A DNA stretch of 64,000 nucleotides from Parahoeflea halophila (lineage in GTDB: Bacteria; Pseudomonadota; Alphaproteobacteria; Rhizobiales; Rhizobiaceae), in contig NZ_OCPC01000002.1 of assembly GCF_900220985.1 (NCBI RefSeq), positions 1 to 64,000 on the forward strand, given 5' to 3'. Below are positions 29,756 to 38,621 of the stretch, piece after piece (position 1 is the first letter of the stretch; the number at the start of each line of letters is the position of its first letter). The notes beneath the pieces are model-generated. The model saw only the letters and a program-made list of their open reading frames with translations, had not been told where the DNA came from and did no database searches. A program made the position numbers and the translations under genes.

Positions 29756-30313
29756 TCAGGGCTGCAGCTCGACATCCCAGTAGAGATAATCCATCCAGCT
29801 TTCATGCAGGAAGTTGGGCGGAAACATACGTCCGTTGTTGTGCAGATCCTGAACACTGGGCTGATAGGGCTTTTGCTGCGGGATCATGCCCGCCTGCTTG
29901 GGCATGGCCCCGCCCTTCTTGAGATTGCAGGGTGAGCATGCAGCCACGACATTATCCCAGGTCGTCTGGCCGCCGCACCGGCGTGGGATTACGTGATCGA
30001 ATGTCAGCTCGTCCCTGGAGCCGCAATACTGGCATTCGAAGCGGTCCCTGAGAAAGACATTGAACCGTGTGAACGCCGGCGACCGCGATGGCTTGATGTA
30101 GGATTTGAGGCAGACAACGCTGGGCAGCCGCATCGAAAAAGACGGCGACGAAACTGCCTGATCATACTCCGCCACGATCTGCACCCGGTCGAGAAACACG
30201 GCCTTCACCGCATCCTGCCACGACCACAGCGACAGGGGGTAATAACTCAGCGGCCTGTAGTCAGCGTTCAGAACGAGCGCCGGCAAGGACTGCGGGGATA
30301 CAAAAATCGTCAC
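29756..30313 (-). CDS. HNH endonuclease
   Basis: A 185-residue protein with a C-terminal HNH nuclease domain: CQYCG (about 95-99), DHVIPRRCGG (about 106-115), and VVAACSPCNLKKGG (about 123-136), which combine the catalytic HNH residues and a zinc site. The N-terminal part, with ALVLNADYRPLSYYPLSLWSW, is conserved in the alphaproteobacterial group. The protein is solitary, with no methylase or toxin partner beside it, and the group is widespread as a chromosomal gene of unknown task. Its upstream region is dense in GANTC sites and carries a good promoter, so cell-cycle control is a possibility. Confidence 0.92.
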   Translation of the reverse strand: MTIFVSPQSLPALVLNADYRPLSYYPLSLWSWQDAVKAVFLDRVQIVAEYDQAVSSPSFSMRLPSVVCLKSYIKPSRSPAFTRFNVFLRDRFECQYCGSRDELTFDHVIPRRCGGQTTWDNVVAACSPCNLKKGGAMPKQAGMIPQQKPYQPSVQDLHNNGRMFPPNFLHESWMDYLYWDVELQP

Positions 30314-30315
30314 GT

Positions 30316-30397
30316 GATTCTCCCGAGCGATTCTCTATCTGCAGTGACCATATTAGGCTGGACATGTCAGGAATGTGAAGCGCCTGATTCTCGAATC
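30316..30397 (-). promoter_or_regulatory. HNH gene promoter with four CcrM (GANTC) sites
   Basis: Minus-strand TTCACA (30374-30379), 18 bases, TAATAT (30350-30355) form a likely promoter. Four GANTC methylation sites lie at 30316-30320, 30329-30333, 30386-30390 and 30393-30397; the last two form the palindrome TGATTCTCGAATCA. One site overlaps the ribosome binding region. In Alphaproteobacteria GANTC sites at promoters can be sensed through GcrA and CcrM; that use here is inference. Confidence 0.5.
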
Positions 30398-30420
30398 ATT
30401 TTCGCCTGCACGCCCGGCTT

Positions 30421-31107
30421 TCAGCCGGCCCCGACCGGGAGCACATCGCGGCGCATGACGGCGGCGTAATACGCCCACAACAGCCGCGCTGCCACGCCCC
30501 GCCACGGGCTCCAGACTTCTGCCAGTCTGTAAAGATCCTTGCTGCCCGGCCGGGCTTCGAGCCCCAGAATCTTCGCGGCGGCGCTTTGCAGCGCAACATC
30601 ACCGGCAGGGAACACGTCCGGATGACCGGCGCAGAACAGCAGGTAGACTTCCGCCGTCCACGGCCCCACACCCTTGATTGCCGTAATGGTGCGGATCGCA
30701 GCCCGAGCCTCGAGCCGGCACAAGTGCTCAAGGTCGAGTTCACCGCAGATCACCGCCTCGCCCACCCGGCGCAGCGTTTCGGCCTTGGCCCGTGACAGCC
30801 CGGTCTCGCGCAGGGCGTCGGGGCTGAGCGCAAGCACCGCGGCCGGTGTGATCTCGCCTGCCGCCAGTTCCAGCTTCCGCCACAGCGCATTGGCGCTGGC
30901 CTTGGACACCATTTGCGACAGGATGATCTCTGCGAGTGCAGCAAAGCCGGGCGGTTTGCGCCTGAGCGGCACCGGCCCGGAAAGTTCGATCGCCCGCGCC
31001 AGCCGTAAATCGGCCTGCGCCAGCTCGCCCAGTCCGTCGGCGATATCGTGGAGACTGTCGATCCGGCGCATTCCCGCTTTCCCGTCTGCTGGTTGGATCT
31101 GGCTCAC
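30421..31107 (-). CDS. DNA-3-methyladenine glycosylase II (AlkA-like, HhH-GPD)
   Basis: A 228-residue base-excision repair glycosylase that removes alkylated purines. The helix-hairpin-helix is in AIKGVGPWTAEVYLLF (about 142-157), followed by the catalytic aspartate in FPAGDVALQ (about 170). It is the short form without the N-terminal domain of E. coli AlkA. The start codon is GTG at 31107. It diverges from gluQ-RS. Confidence 0.92.
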   Translation of the reverse strand: MSQIQPADGKAGMRRIDSLHDIADGLGELAQADLRLARAIELSGPVPLRRKPPGFAALAEIILSQMVSKASANALWRKLELAAGEITPAAVLALSPDALRETGLSRAKAETLRRVGEAVICGELDLEHLCRLEARAAIRTITAIKGVGPWTAEVYLLFCAGHPDVFPAGDVALQSAAAKILGLEARPGSKDLYRLAEVWSPWRGVAARLLWAYYAAVMRRDVLPVGAG

Positions 31108-31145
31108 ATATTCCGCTAATCAGGATCAGCACTTAGGCCGTCGGC

Positions 31146-32102
31146 ATGTATCGTGACGCGGCTCACCCGGAACCGACATCAAACACCATGCCAGCTGACA
31201 ACACCACAGCCAATCCAGTCATCAAGGGCCCGGTTGTCCGATTTGCCCCCAGCCCCAACGGCCTTCTGCATGTGGGGCACGCGAGATCGGCCGTGCTCAA
31301 CTGGCGTTTTGCCAAGGCCCGTGACGGCACCTTCCTGCTGCGCATCGAAGACATCGATTTCACCCGCGCGCGGCCCGAGTTTGAAGCAGCTATCTTTGAG
31401 GATCTTCAATGGCTCGGCCTCGACTGGCCTGAGCCCGTCCGGCGCCAGTCGCAGCATTTCGCGGAATACGAGGCGGCACTGACCGAACTGCGCAAGCTCG
31501 GGCTTATCTATCCGGCCTTTCTCAGCCGCGCCGAAACCACGGCCCGGATCTCAGAGATCGAAGCCACTGGCCGGGTCTGGCCGCGCGATCCCGATGGCGC
31601 GCCACACTATCCCGGCGAGGACCGCACCCTGTCCGCATCCGAGCGCGCGCGAAGGATCGCGGCCGGAGAGCCCCACGCCTGGCGGCTCGACATGCAAGCC
31701 GTGCTCGACGGCCTCGGCAAGCCCCTCTTATGGGCGGAACACGGCTCCGGTCCATCCGGCGAAACTGGTGAAATCAGGGGGGACCCGGGGGCGTGGGGCG
31801 ATGTCATTCTGGCCAGAAGGGACGTTCCGGCAAGCTATCATCTCGCAGTCACGCTCGATGACTCCCTTCAGAACATCACCGACGTCATCCGCGGCGAAGA
31901 CCTGTTCGCCGCAACATCCGTGCACCGGCTGCTTCAGCACCTGCTCGGCCTGCCCGCGCCGCGCTATCATCATCACGGGCTTGTCCGCGATGATGCCGGA
32001 CGCAAACTGTCAAAGAGCGATGGCTCCACCTCGATCGCCTCGTTGCGGCATGAGGGCGCCAGCCGCGGGGATATCCTGACCCTTGCGGGACTCACGGACT
32101 GA
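31146..32102 (+). CDS. gluQ: Glutamyl-Q tRNA(Asp) synthetase
   Basis: A 318-residue (or 304 if it starts at 31188) truncated glutamyl-tRNA synthetase that attaches glutamate to the queuosine base of tRNA-Asp. The HIGH-type motif is PNGLLHVGHARSAVLNW, and the KMSKS-type motif is KLSKSDG near the C-terminus. There is no anticodon-binding domain, which marks it as GluQ-RS. The zinc-binding cysteines known from E. coli are absent: the region reads YPAFLSRAETTARISEIE. TTAGG precedes 31146, while 31188 has no clear ribosome site, so the longer form is given. Confidence 0.93.
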   Translation: MYRDAAHPEPTSNTMPADNTTANPVIKGPVVRFAPSPNGLLHVGHARSAVLNWRFAKARDGTFLLRIEDIDFTRARPEFEAAIFEDLQWLGLDWPEPVRRQSQHFAEYEAALTELRKLGLIYPAFLSRAETTARISEIEATGRVWPRDPDGAPHYPGEDRTLSASERARRIAAGEPHAWRLDMQAVLDGLGKPLLWAEHGSGPSGETGEIRGDPGAWGDVILARRDVPASYHLAVTLDDSLQNITDVIRGEDLFAATSVHRLLQHLLGLPAPRYHHHGLVRDDAGRKLSKSDGSTSIASLRHEGASRGDILTLAGLTD

Positions 32103-32120
32103 TTGTGGCAGTGCCGCGGC

Positions 32121-32984
32121 TCAGGTTTCGTGCGCTTTTTCGCGCTCGAGCTCGATCGTCGCCCGCACCCGCGCCTTGAGGATGGCCGCATTGATCTCGG
32201 CCCCGAGAATGAAGATCGCCGCAATGATGTAGAGAAACACCAGCGCCACCATGATCGAAGCGAGCCCGGCATAGGTGGAAACATAAGTCGCGAATTCCTC
32301 CAGATAGCGGGCGAAGGCCAGCGCCCCGGCGATCCAGGCGATCAGCGTCACGCAGATACCCGGTATCACGTCACGCAGCTTGCGCTTGCCTGCCGGCAGC
32401 CACAGATGCGACAGCACGAGGCCCGCGACCAGTACCGAGACCGCGACCAGGATGCGCCAGTCATCGACAGCGGTGATCAGGGTTTCCATCCAGGGCGCAA
32501 ACTGCCGCGCCAGCCTCAGTGCCAGCGGAGCCAGCACCAGCAGGAAACTGATGGCCATGATCACCATCACCGCGATCACAACAAACCCGAGGCTTTGGGC
32601 CCGTGTGACATACCAGGCCCGCGTCTCGGTCATCCGGTAGGCGCGGTTGAGCGACACCCTCAGCGCTTCCACGCCATTGGCAGAAAAGAACGCTGCCGCC
32701 AGCACCGACACGGTCAGCAATCCACCGCGTTCGATCGTGAGCACATTGACCACCTCGCGCGAGATCGGCGCAGCGATGGATTCAGGCCAGGTATCAAAAA
32801 TCAGGTGCGACGCGGTGTCCGCATAGGCATTGGCGCCGAGAAAACTTGCCATCGCCGTTCCGAAGATCATGAACGGAAACAGCGCCATCAGGATCGACAG
32901 GGCGACATGACTGGCCATTGCCCAGCCATCATCATTGTTGAAATGGGTCACCGCATCGAGGATGACTGCGCGCATGCGTCGCAA
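32121..32984 (-). CDS. YihY/BrkB family inner-membrane protein
   Basis: A 287-residue membrane protein with about six hydrophobic segments. The family signature at the start (FNNDDGWAMASHVALSILMALFP split over residues 15-37) and the later TSVLFLYIIAAIFILGAEIN-like end are typical, here seen as ALVFLYIIAAIFILGAEIN. Members were once annotated as ribonuclease BN or virulence factor BrkB; no enzymatic role is established. It converges with gluQ-RS. Confidence 0.9.
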   Translation of the reverse strand: MRRMRAVILDAVTHFNNDDGWAMASHVALSILMALFPFMIFGTAMASFLGANAYADTASHLIFDTWPESIAAPISREVVNVLTIERGGLLTVSVLAAAFFSANGVEALRVSLNRAYRMTETRAWYVTRAQSLGFVVIAVMVIMAISFLLVLAPLALRLARQFAPWMETLITAVDDWRILVAVSVLVAGLVLSHLWLPAGKRKLRDVIPGICVTLIAWIAGALAFARYLEEFATYVSTYAGLASIMVALVFLYIIAAIFILGAEINAAILKARVRATIELEREKAHET

Positions 32985-33084
32985 TGTTTACTCCCTGTCT
33001 GACCGACATACGAACCGGGCCGGCATTGTCAGCCCGCCATGATTATGGGATCTGAACCGTCTCGGGAACAGGGTGGATCGCGAA

Positions 33085-33927
33085 ATGAGCAAGAATAGCC
33101 AACAAAAGACCATTCTGGTGACCGGCAGTTCGAGCGGTATCGGCGCTTACTGCGCCCGCGCACTCAAGGCCGAGGGCTGGCATGTGATCGCCTCGGCCCG
33201 AACGCAAGAGGACATCGGAGCCCTTACGCGTGACGGCATCGAGGCCTATCATCTCGACTATGCCGACGCCGACAGCATCGCCGCCTTTTTTGCCAGCGCC
33301 ATGCAGTCCACCGGCGGACGTTGCGATGCGCTGTTCAACAATGGCGGCTACGGCCAGGTCGGCGCGGAGGAGGATCTCCCGGTGGAGGCACTACGGGCCC
33401 AGTTCGAAGCAAACTTCTTCGGCTGGCACGACCTCACCCACCGGGTGCTCCCAGTGATGCGGGCGCAAGGCCATGGCCGCATCGTGCAATGTTCCTCGAT
33501 CCTTGGTCTGGTTCCCATGCGCTTCCGCGGCGCCTACAACGCCTCCAAGCACGCGCTTGAGGGCCTTTCGGTCACGCTCGCGCTGGAACTGGAAGGCACC
33601 GGCATCCATGTCAGCCTGATCGAGCCCGGCGCAATCAAAAGCAGGTTCAGGGCCAATGCGCTGAAGCTGTTTCACCGCCATATCGACATCGACAATTCGG
33701 TACATCGTGAGGATTATCGGGCCCAGCTCCGCCGTTTGGAAAAGCAGGAGCGCTCGGACAGCGGCAAACTCGGGCCCGAGGCCGTCCACGCCGTGTTGCG
33801 GCAGGCTCTCACCGCACCGCGCCCGCGCTACCATTACCCGGTAACTCGGGAGGCGAAAATTGGCGTCATCGCGCGAAGGCTTGTGCCGGCACGGCTGTTC
33901 TATCCGTTTCTCGCCCGGCAGGATTGA
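33085..33927 (+). CDS. Short-chain dehydrogenase/reductase (SDR)
   Basis: A 280-residue classical SDR oxidoreductase. The NAD(P)-binding motif TGSSSGIGAYCARAL is at about residues 12-26, the structural NNGGYG replaces NNAG at about 87, and the catalytic Ser-Tyr-Lys is present (Ser in CSSILG; YNASK at about 152-156). The pattern is that of the single-domain family often annotated as retinol or short-chain oxidoreductase; the substrate is unknown. The start at 33085 is preceded by GGGTGGA and is preferred to a GTG 12 bases upstream. Confidence 0.9.
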   Translation: MSKNSQQKTILVTGSSSGIGAYCARALKAEGWHVIASARTQEDIGALTRDGIEAYHLDYADADSIAAFFASAMQSTGGRCDALFNNGGYGQVGAEEDLPVEALRAQFEANFFGWHDLTHRVLPVMRAQGHGRIVQCSSILGLVPMRFRGAYNASKHALEGLSVTLALELEGTGIHVSLIEPGAIKSRFRANALKLFHRHIDIDNSVHREDYRAQLRRLEKQERSDSGKLGPEAVHAVLRQALTAPRPRYHYPVTREAKIGVIARRLVPARLFYPFLARQD

Positions 33928-34002
33928 GCCCTGACCGCCGATGGACTTGCGGGCAAAAGCTCCTATGTTCCCCTTCGTATTTCATCACAAGGGAACGACC
34001 AG

Positions 34003-34200
34003 ATGTCATCCGTAACCTATGTCCTTTCCATCATCGTCATGATGGCCGTAGCCGCCGTTCTGGTGCGCGGCCTCGTCAACATGGCGCGCGGCGGCTCGGG
34101 CAATCTCTCCAACAAACTGATGCAGATGCGCGTCTTGCTGCAATTTGTCGCGGTGGTGCTGATCGTCGTGACCGTCTGGCTGACCGGTGGCGGTCGCTGA
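34003..34200 (+). CDS. HIG1-domain twin transmembrane protein
   Basis: A 65-residue protein with two membrane helices (about 4-24 and 43-61) joined by a basic loop (NMARGGSGNLSNKLMQMRVL). This is the layout of alphaproteobacterial HIG1-domain proteins, relatives of the mitochondrial respiratory-chain factors that help cytochrome oxidase assembly. It is followed after 60 bases by the cobalamin adenosyltransferase gene, a conserved rhizobial pairing without a known reason. Confidence 0.88.
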   Translation: MSSVTYVLSIIVMMAVAAVLVRGLVNMARGGSGNLSNKLMQMRVLLQFVAVVLIVVTVWLTGGGR

Positions 34201-34260
34201 GCCTGACACCGCAGCGATAACACCTTCCGCGCCCTGCCCCCGTTTCAGAAAGCCTCTTCC

Positions 34261-34839
34261 ATGGTCAAGCTCAACAAGATCTACACCCGAACCGGCGATG
34301 ACGGCACGACAGGCCTGGTGGCCGGCGACCGCCGCCCGAAATACGATCTCCGGATCGAGGCCTACGGCACCATCGACGAGACCAACGCTGTGATCGGCCT
34401 GGCGCGGCTGCATACGGCCGGGCATGCCGATCTCGACGCCATGCTGATGCGCATCCAGAACGACTGCTTCGACCTTGGTGCCGATCTTGCAACACCCGAA
34501 ACCGGCGAAAAACCGGAATACGAGCCTTTGCGGATTGTCGATGCCCAGGTTGATCGCATCGAATCCGACATCGATCAGCTCAACGCCGATCTCGAACCCC
34601 TTCGCTCCTTTGTTCTGCCGGGCGGAACAGCCGCCTCGGCCCATCTCCACCACGCCCGCACCGTGGCCCGCCGGGCGGAACGCCTGATGGTCGAACTCTC
34701 AGACCGGGAGGGCGAGGCCGTAAACCCGGCCGCCATCCGCTACGCCAATCGCCTGTCCGACTTTCTTTTCGTTGCCGCACGCTGGGTCAATGATCGCGGC
34801 CGAACGGATGTGCTTTGGGTTCCCGGCAAGAACAGGTAG
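34261..34839 (+). CDS. Cob(I)alamin adenosyltransferase, PduO type
   Basis: A 192-residue ATP:corrinoid adenosyltransferase making adenosylcobalamin. The N-terminal ATP motif KIYTRTGDDGTTGLVAGD is at residues 5-22, and the conserved RTVARRAERLMVELS and YANRLSDFLFVAARW segments are near the end. The gene is separate from the cobST genes at the right edge of the window but acts in the same coenzyme pathway. The next gene's start lies 50 bases after its stop. Confidence 0.96.
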   Translation: MVKLNKIYTRTGDDGTTGLVAGDRRPKYDLRIEAYGTIDETNAVIGLARLHTAGHADLDAMLMRIQNDCFDLGADLATPETGEKPEYEPLRIVDAQVDRIESDIDQLNADLEPLRSFVLPGGTAASAHLHHARTVARRAERLMVELSDREGEAVNPAAIRYANRLSDFLFVAARWVNDRGRTDVLWVPGKNR

Positions 34840-34889
34840 CCTCTGTCCAACCACTCACCCGCCGGACTGGCCCAGACGGATACCTCGCG

Positions 34890-35669
34890 ATGTTCATTCC
34901 CTTGCATGATACCAACGATCTCAAGTACATCAGGCTGCAATGGGTCACCTGGTCACTGATCGCGCTCAACGCGATTGTCTGGGGTATCACCGAGCTCGCC
35001 GGCGCCTACAGCGAATTTACCACCGCCACCGTTCTGGGCCTCGGCTTCATCCCCTCGGTTGTCAACGACATTGCCGAGCTGCCCCCGTCACTGGTTCTGG
35101 TCCCCGAAAACGCCACCTACGTCACTTACAGTTTCCTGCACGGAGACCTTTTGCATCTGGGCTCGAACATGATCTTTCTCTGGGTTTTCGGCGACAATGT
35201 CGAAGACGCCTTGGGCCATATCAAGTTCCTCATTTTCTATTTCGCCTGCGCGGCCGCGGGAGCCCTCGCTCACGGTTTGATGCTGCCCACATCCGACAGC
35301 CCGCTGATCGGCGCATCCGGTGCGGTCGCCGGCATCGTTACCGCCTATCTGATGCTGCACCCCAAGGTCCGGATCTGGGTTCTTGTGCTCGGACGCATTC
35401 CGCTGCCGCTGCCGGCCTTCATTCCGCTGCTGATCTGGGTGGTGTTCCAGTTTTACATGCTGGTCACGGATATCGACGGCGACGTGTCATGGGCGGCCCA
35501 CGTCGGTGGCATGATTGCCGGTGCGGCACTGGTTCTGGTGTTCCGCCGCTCAGGGGTGCCATTGTTCGACCGCAGAATCGACAGTCCAAAGGCAGTCGTC
35601 CATAAAACGACGAAACCGGAACCTGTGAACGCAGCATCGCCAGCGTCTCCTCCAAAGTGGGGGCGGTAG
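34890..35669 (+). CDS. Rhomboid family intramembrane serine protease
   Basis: A 259-residue membrane protease with at least six transmembrane helices. The catalytic serine is in GASGAVAGI (about residue 140) and the histidine in SWAAHVGGMIAG (about 202). Also conserved are the HGDLLHLGSNMIFLWVFG segment and the long first periplasmic loop. The start at 34890 (MFIPLHDTND) matches the usual N-terminus of rhizobial rhomboids; the frame is open upstream into the preceding gene. Confidence 0.94.
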   Translation: MFIPLHDTNDLKYIRLQWVTWSLIALNAIVWGITELAGAYSEFTTATVLGLGFIPSVVNDIAELPPSLVLVPENATYVTYSFLHGDLLHLGSNMIFLWVFGDNVEDALGHIKFLIFYFACAAAGALAHGLMLPTSDSPLIGASGAVAGIVTAYLMLHPKVRIWVLVLGRIPLPLPAFIPLLIWVVFQFYMLVTDIDGDVSWAAHVGGMIAGAALVLVFRRSGVPLFDRRIDSPKAVVHKTTKPEPVNAASPASPPKWGR

Positions 35670-35685
35670 CTGGTCAGGTAGAAAA

Positions 35686-35714
35686 TTGACGAACACGTAA
35701 ACGTCATTTATCTC
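35686..35714 (+). promoter_or_regulatory. Possible promoter of the etfBA operon
   Basis: TTGACG (35686-35691), 17 bases, TATCTC (35709-35714), facing etfB, which begins 190 bases further on. The remaining leader holds no recognised structure. Confidence 0.4.
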
Positions 35715-35903
35715 GCATTGCAAAATCTCCTGTGCTGTTGCGATTGAATTTGGAGAAAAAACGCGTATCCATGTCGCCAATCGACTATCCGGTTGGCGTC
35801 AGGACAGGCAAAAACCGGATCGATGGTCTGAATGCCGGAGGTTCCGGGCCCATCAGGACACGGCCGAAACAATGAGGCCTAGTAAATTGAGGAAGGCAAA
35901 CCG

Positions 35904-36653
35904 ATGAAAATTCTCGTGCCGGTCAAGCGGGTTGTTGACTACAATGTCAAGATCCGGGTCAAACCAGATGGCAGCGGCGTCGATCTCGCCAATGTGAAGA
36001 TGTCGATGAACCCGTTCGACGAAATCGCCGTCGAAGAAGCCCTGCGGCTTCGCGAAGCCGGCAAGGCGACCGAAGTGGTCGCGGTGTCGATCGGACCGGC
36101 CAAGGCAGAGGAAACCTTGCGCACGGCTCTCGCCATGGGCGCCGACCGGGCAATCCTGGTGGAAGCAGACGGGATCGTTGAACCGCTTGCTGTGGCCAAG
36201 ATCCTCAAGGCGATTATCGGCGAGGAAAACCCGGACATGGTCATCCTCGGCAAGCAGGCGATTGATGACGACTCCAACCAGACCGGCCAGATGCTCTCCG
36301 CCCTGCTCGGCTGGAGCCAGGCCACATTCGCTTCCAAGGTCGAGATCGGCGACGGTTCGGCCGACGTCACCCGTGAAGTCGATGGCGGTCTGCAGACCAT
36401 CTCGGTGAAGCTGCCCGCAATCGTCACCACCGACCTGCGCCTGAACGAGCCGCGCTATGCCTCGCTGCCCAACATCATGAAGGCCAAGAAGAAGCCGCTC
36501 GACAAGAAGACCACGGCTGATTACGGCGTCGACACCGCGCCGCGTCTCGAGGTCATCAAGACCGAGGAGCCGGGCGGCCGCAAGGCCGGCGTCAAGGTCG
36601 GCTCAGTTGCCGAACTTGTCGACAAGCTCAAGAACGAAGCAGGCGTGCTGTAA
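35904..36653 (+). CDS. etfB: Electron transfer flavoprotein subunit beta
   Basis: A 249-residue subunit of the ETF heterodimer, which takes electrons from acyl-CoA and other dehydrogenases and passes them to ETF-ubiquinone oxidoreductase. The signature [20 protein letters not shown] starts at residue 6. The AMP-binding region and the recognition segment near [20 protein letters not shown] are present. The alpha-subunit gene follows 22 bases after the stop codon. Confidence 0.97.
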   Translation: MKILVPVKRVVDYNVKIRVKPDGSGVDLANVKMSMNPFDEIAVEEALRLREAGKATEVVAVSIGPAKAEETLRTALAMGADRAILVEADGIVEPLAVAKILKAIIGEENPDMVILGKQAIDDDSNQTGQMLSALLGWSQATFASKVEIGDGSADVTREVDGGLQTISVKLPAIVTTDLRLNEPRYASLPNIMKAKKKPLDKKTTADYGVDTAPRLEVIKTEEPGGRKAGVKVGSVAELVDKLKNEAGVL

Positions 36654-36675
36654 GCGCGGGAAAGGAAGAAAAACC

Positions 36676-37605
36676 ATGGCCATTCTCATTATTGCCGAAC
36701 ATGACCACGCTTCGCTGTCCGACCAGACCGCAAAGGCCGTCAGCGCAGCCACCCAGATCGGCGGCGAGGTCCACATCCTCGTCGCTGGCAAGGACGCCAA
36801 GGCAGCCGCCGAAGCAGCCGCGAAGCTCGATGGCGTCGCCAAGGTGCTGCATGCCGAGGGCGACGAGTATGCCAACCGGCTGGCAGAACCGCTTGCCGAT
36901 CTCGTTGTCTCGCTGGCTGACGGCTACGACACGCTGATGGCGCCTGCCACCACGAGTGGCAAGAACGTCATGCCGCGGGTTGCGGCCCTTCTCGACGTGA
37001 TGCAGATCTCCGACATCATTGAGGTCATCTCGGCGGACACCTTCAAGCGTCCGATCTATGCCGGCAACGCGCTGCAGACGGTCAAGTCGTCCGACGCAAA
37101 GCGGGTCATCACGGTTCGCACGGCCTCTTTCTCGGCTGCGGGCGAAGGCGGCTCGGCTTCGGTCGAGAGCACCGCTTCGGCTGGCGATCCCGGCCTGTCC
37201 AGTTTCGTCAAGGACGCAATCGCCGAAAGCGATCGTCCCGAACTGACCTCCGCCAAGGTCATCATCTCCGGCGGCCGCGCGCTCGGTTCCTCCGAGAAGT
37301 TCCAGGAAGTCATCCTGCCGGTGGCGGACAAGCTCGGAGCCGCCGTCGGTGCATCGCGTGCTGCCGTCGACGCGGGCTACGCGCCCAACGACTGGCAGGT
37401 CGGCCAGACCGGCAAGGTCGTTGCACCCGAGCTGTACATCGCTTGCGGTATTTCGGGCGCCATTCAGCACCTTGCCGGCATGAAGGACTCCAAGGTCATC
37501 GTCGCCATCAACAAGGACGAGGAAGCGCCGATCTTCCAGGTGGCGGACTACGGGCTGGTCGCTGACCTCTTCGAAGCCTTGCCGGAGTTTGAAAAAGCGC
37601 TCTGA
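36676..37605 (+). CDS. etfA: Electron transfer flavoprotein subunit alpha
   Basis: A 309-residue FAD-binding partner of EtfB. The C-terminal FAD domain has [20 protein letters not shown] and the signature [17 protein letters not shown]. The start at 36676 ([10 protein letters not shown]) is preceded by a GGAAGAAA stretch; the frame extends back into etfB but this is not used. Together with the hydroxyacyl-CoA dehydrogenase gene downstream it forms a fatty-acid/acyl-CoA oxidation set. Confidence 0.97.
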   Translation: MAILIIAEHDHASLSDQTAKAVSAATQIGGEVHILVAGKDAKAAAEAAAKLDGVAKVLHAEGDEYANRLAEPLADLVVSLADGYDTLMAPATTSGKNVMPRVAALLDVMQISDIIEVISADTFKRPIYAGNALQTVKSSDAKRVITVRTASFSAAGEGGSASVESTASAGDPGLSSFVKDAIAESDRPELTSAKVIISGGRALGSSEKFQEVILPVADKLGAAVGASRAAVDAGYAPNDWQVGQTGKVVAPELYIACGISGAIQHLAGMKDSKVIVAINKDEEAPIFQVADYGLVADLFEALPEFEKAL

Positions 37606-37631
37606 ACCATCAGAATTTGACCCCAAGATCA

Positions 37632-37663
37632 ATGGCCGGGCTGGACGTCTCCATCCCGGCCAT
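37632..37663 (+). terminator. Likely terminator after etfA
   Basis: A perfect 9-bp stem ATGGCCGGG / CCCGGCCAT (37632-37640 with 37655-37663) and a 14-base loop lie 26 bases after the etfA stop. The following bases are only moderately T-rich, so some read-through into the next gene is likely. Confidence 0.55.
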
Positions 37664-37734
37664 TTAGGTTCTTGCTCTGGGTGCGCTGCAGCGAGCGCAC
37701 AGGATGGCATCCTAAAATCAGTCAGGCGGGTCAA

Positions 37735-38616
37735 ATGGGCAACCAGATCAAGAGTGTCGGCATTATTGGCGCGGGACAGATGGGCGGCGGCATTGCACAT
37801 GTCTGCGCCATGGCGGGTTACGATGTCAGCGTGCACGACGTCTCTGAAGATACGCTTCAGGACATGCTGGCAACCATCAGCGGCAATCTCGCCCGGCAGG
37901 TTTCTTCCGGAAAGACAACCGAAGCCGAACGCGAGGCAGCCCTGTCCCGGATCAGCTTCGCGCCTGAGATGAGCGGCCTTGCGGCGATGGATCTCGTCAT
38001 CGAGGCGGCAACCGAAGACGAGACCGTCAAACGCAAGATCTATCAGCAGCTCTGCCCGCTGCTCAATCCCGAAGCCATTCTCGCCACCAATACATCGTCG
38101 CTGTCGATCACCCGGCTTGCCTCTGCAACCGATCGCCCGGAGCGCTTCATCGGCATTCATTTCATGAACCCGGTTCCGGTGATGAAGCTGGTCGAGCTGG
38201 TGCGCGGCATCGCCACCGAAGAAGTCACCTTCAACACGGCCCGCAGCTTTATCGACACGCTCGACAAGACCATTACCGTTGCTGAAGATTTCCCGGCCTT
38301 CATCGTCAACCGCATCCTGCTGCCGATGATCAACGAGGCCATCTACACGCTCTATGAAGGTGTCGGATCTGTCGATGCCATCGACACAGCCATGAAGCTT
38401 GGCGCCAACCACCCGATGGGGCCGCTGCAGCTCGCCGATTTCATCGGGCTCGATACCTGCCTGTCGATCATGCAGGTGCTGCACGACGGTCTATCGGATT
38501 CGAAATACCGGCCTTGCCCCCTGCTGGTCAAATATGTCGAGGCTGGATGGCTGGGCCGCAAATCCGGCCGCGGCTTTTACGATTACCGCGGCGAGACGCC
38601 CATTGCGACACGGTAA
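37735..38616 (+). CDS. 3-hydroxybutyryl-CoA dehydrogenase
   Basis: A 293-residue NAD(P)-dependent 3-hydroxyacyl-CoA dehydrogenase. The dinucleotide motif is VGIIGAGQMGGGIAHVCAMAG (split: GIIGAGQMGGGIAH, about residues 8-21). The catalytic His-Glu pair lies in IGIHFMNPVPVMKLVELV (His about 142). The length suits the stand-alone butyryl-specific enzyme (Hbd/PaaH type), not a fused beta-oxidation protein. It is downstream of etfBA, a common rhizobial order. Confidence 0.95.
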   Translation: MGNQIKSVGIIGAGQMGGGIAHVCAMAGYDVSVHDVSEDTLQDMLATISGNLARQVSSGKTTEAEREAALSRISFAPEMSGLAAMDLVIEAATEDETVKRKIYQQLCPLLNPEAILATNTSSLSITRLASATDRPERFIGIHFMNPVPVMKLVELVRGIATEEVTFNTARSFIDTLDKTITVAEDFPAFIVNRILLPMINEAIYTLYEGVGSVDAIDTAMKLGANHPMGPLQLADFIGLDTCLSIMQVLHDGLSDSKYRPCPLLVKYVEAGWLGRKSGRGFYDYRGETPIATR

Positions 38617-38621
38617 GCCCG

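Noticed and set aside
36628-38484. Open frame of about 620 codons antisense to etfA and the hydroxyacyl-CoA dehydrogenase gene
   Set aside because: Both sense genes are unmistakable; the antisense product is a codon-bias artefact.
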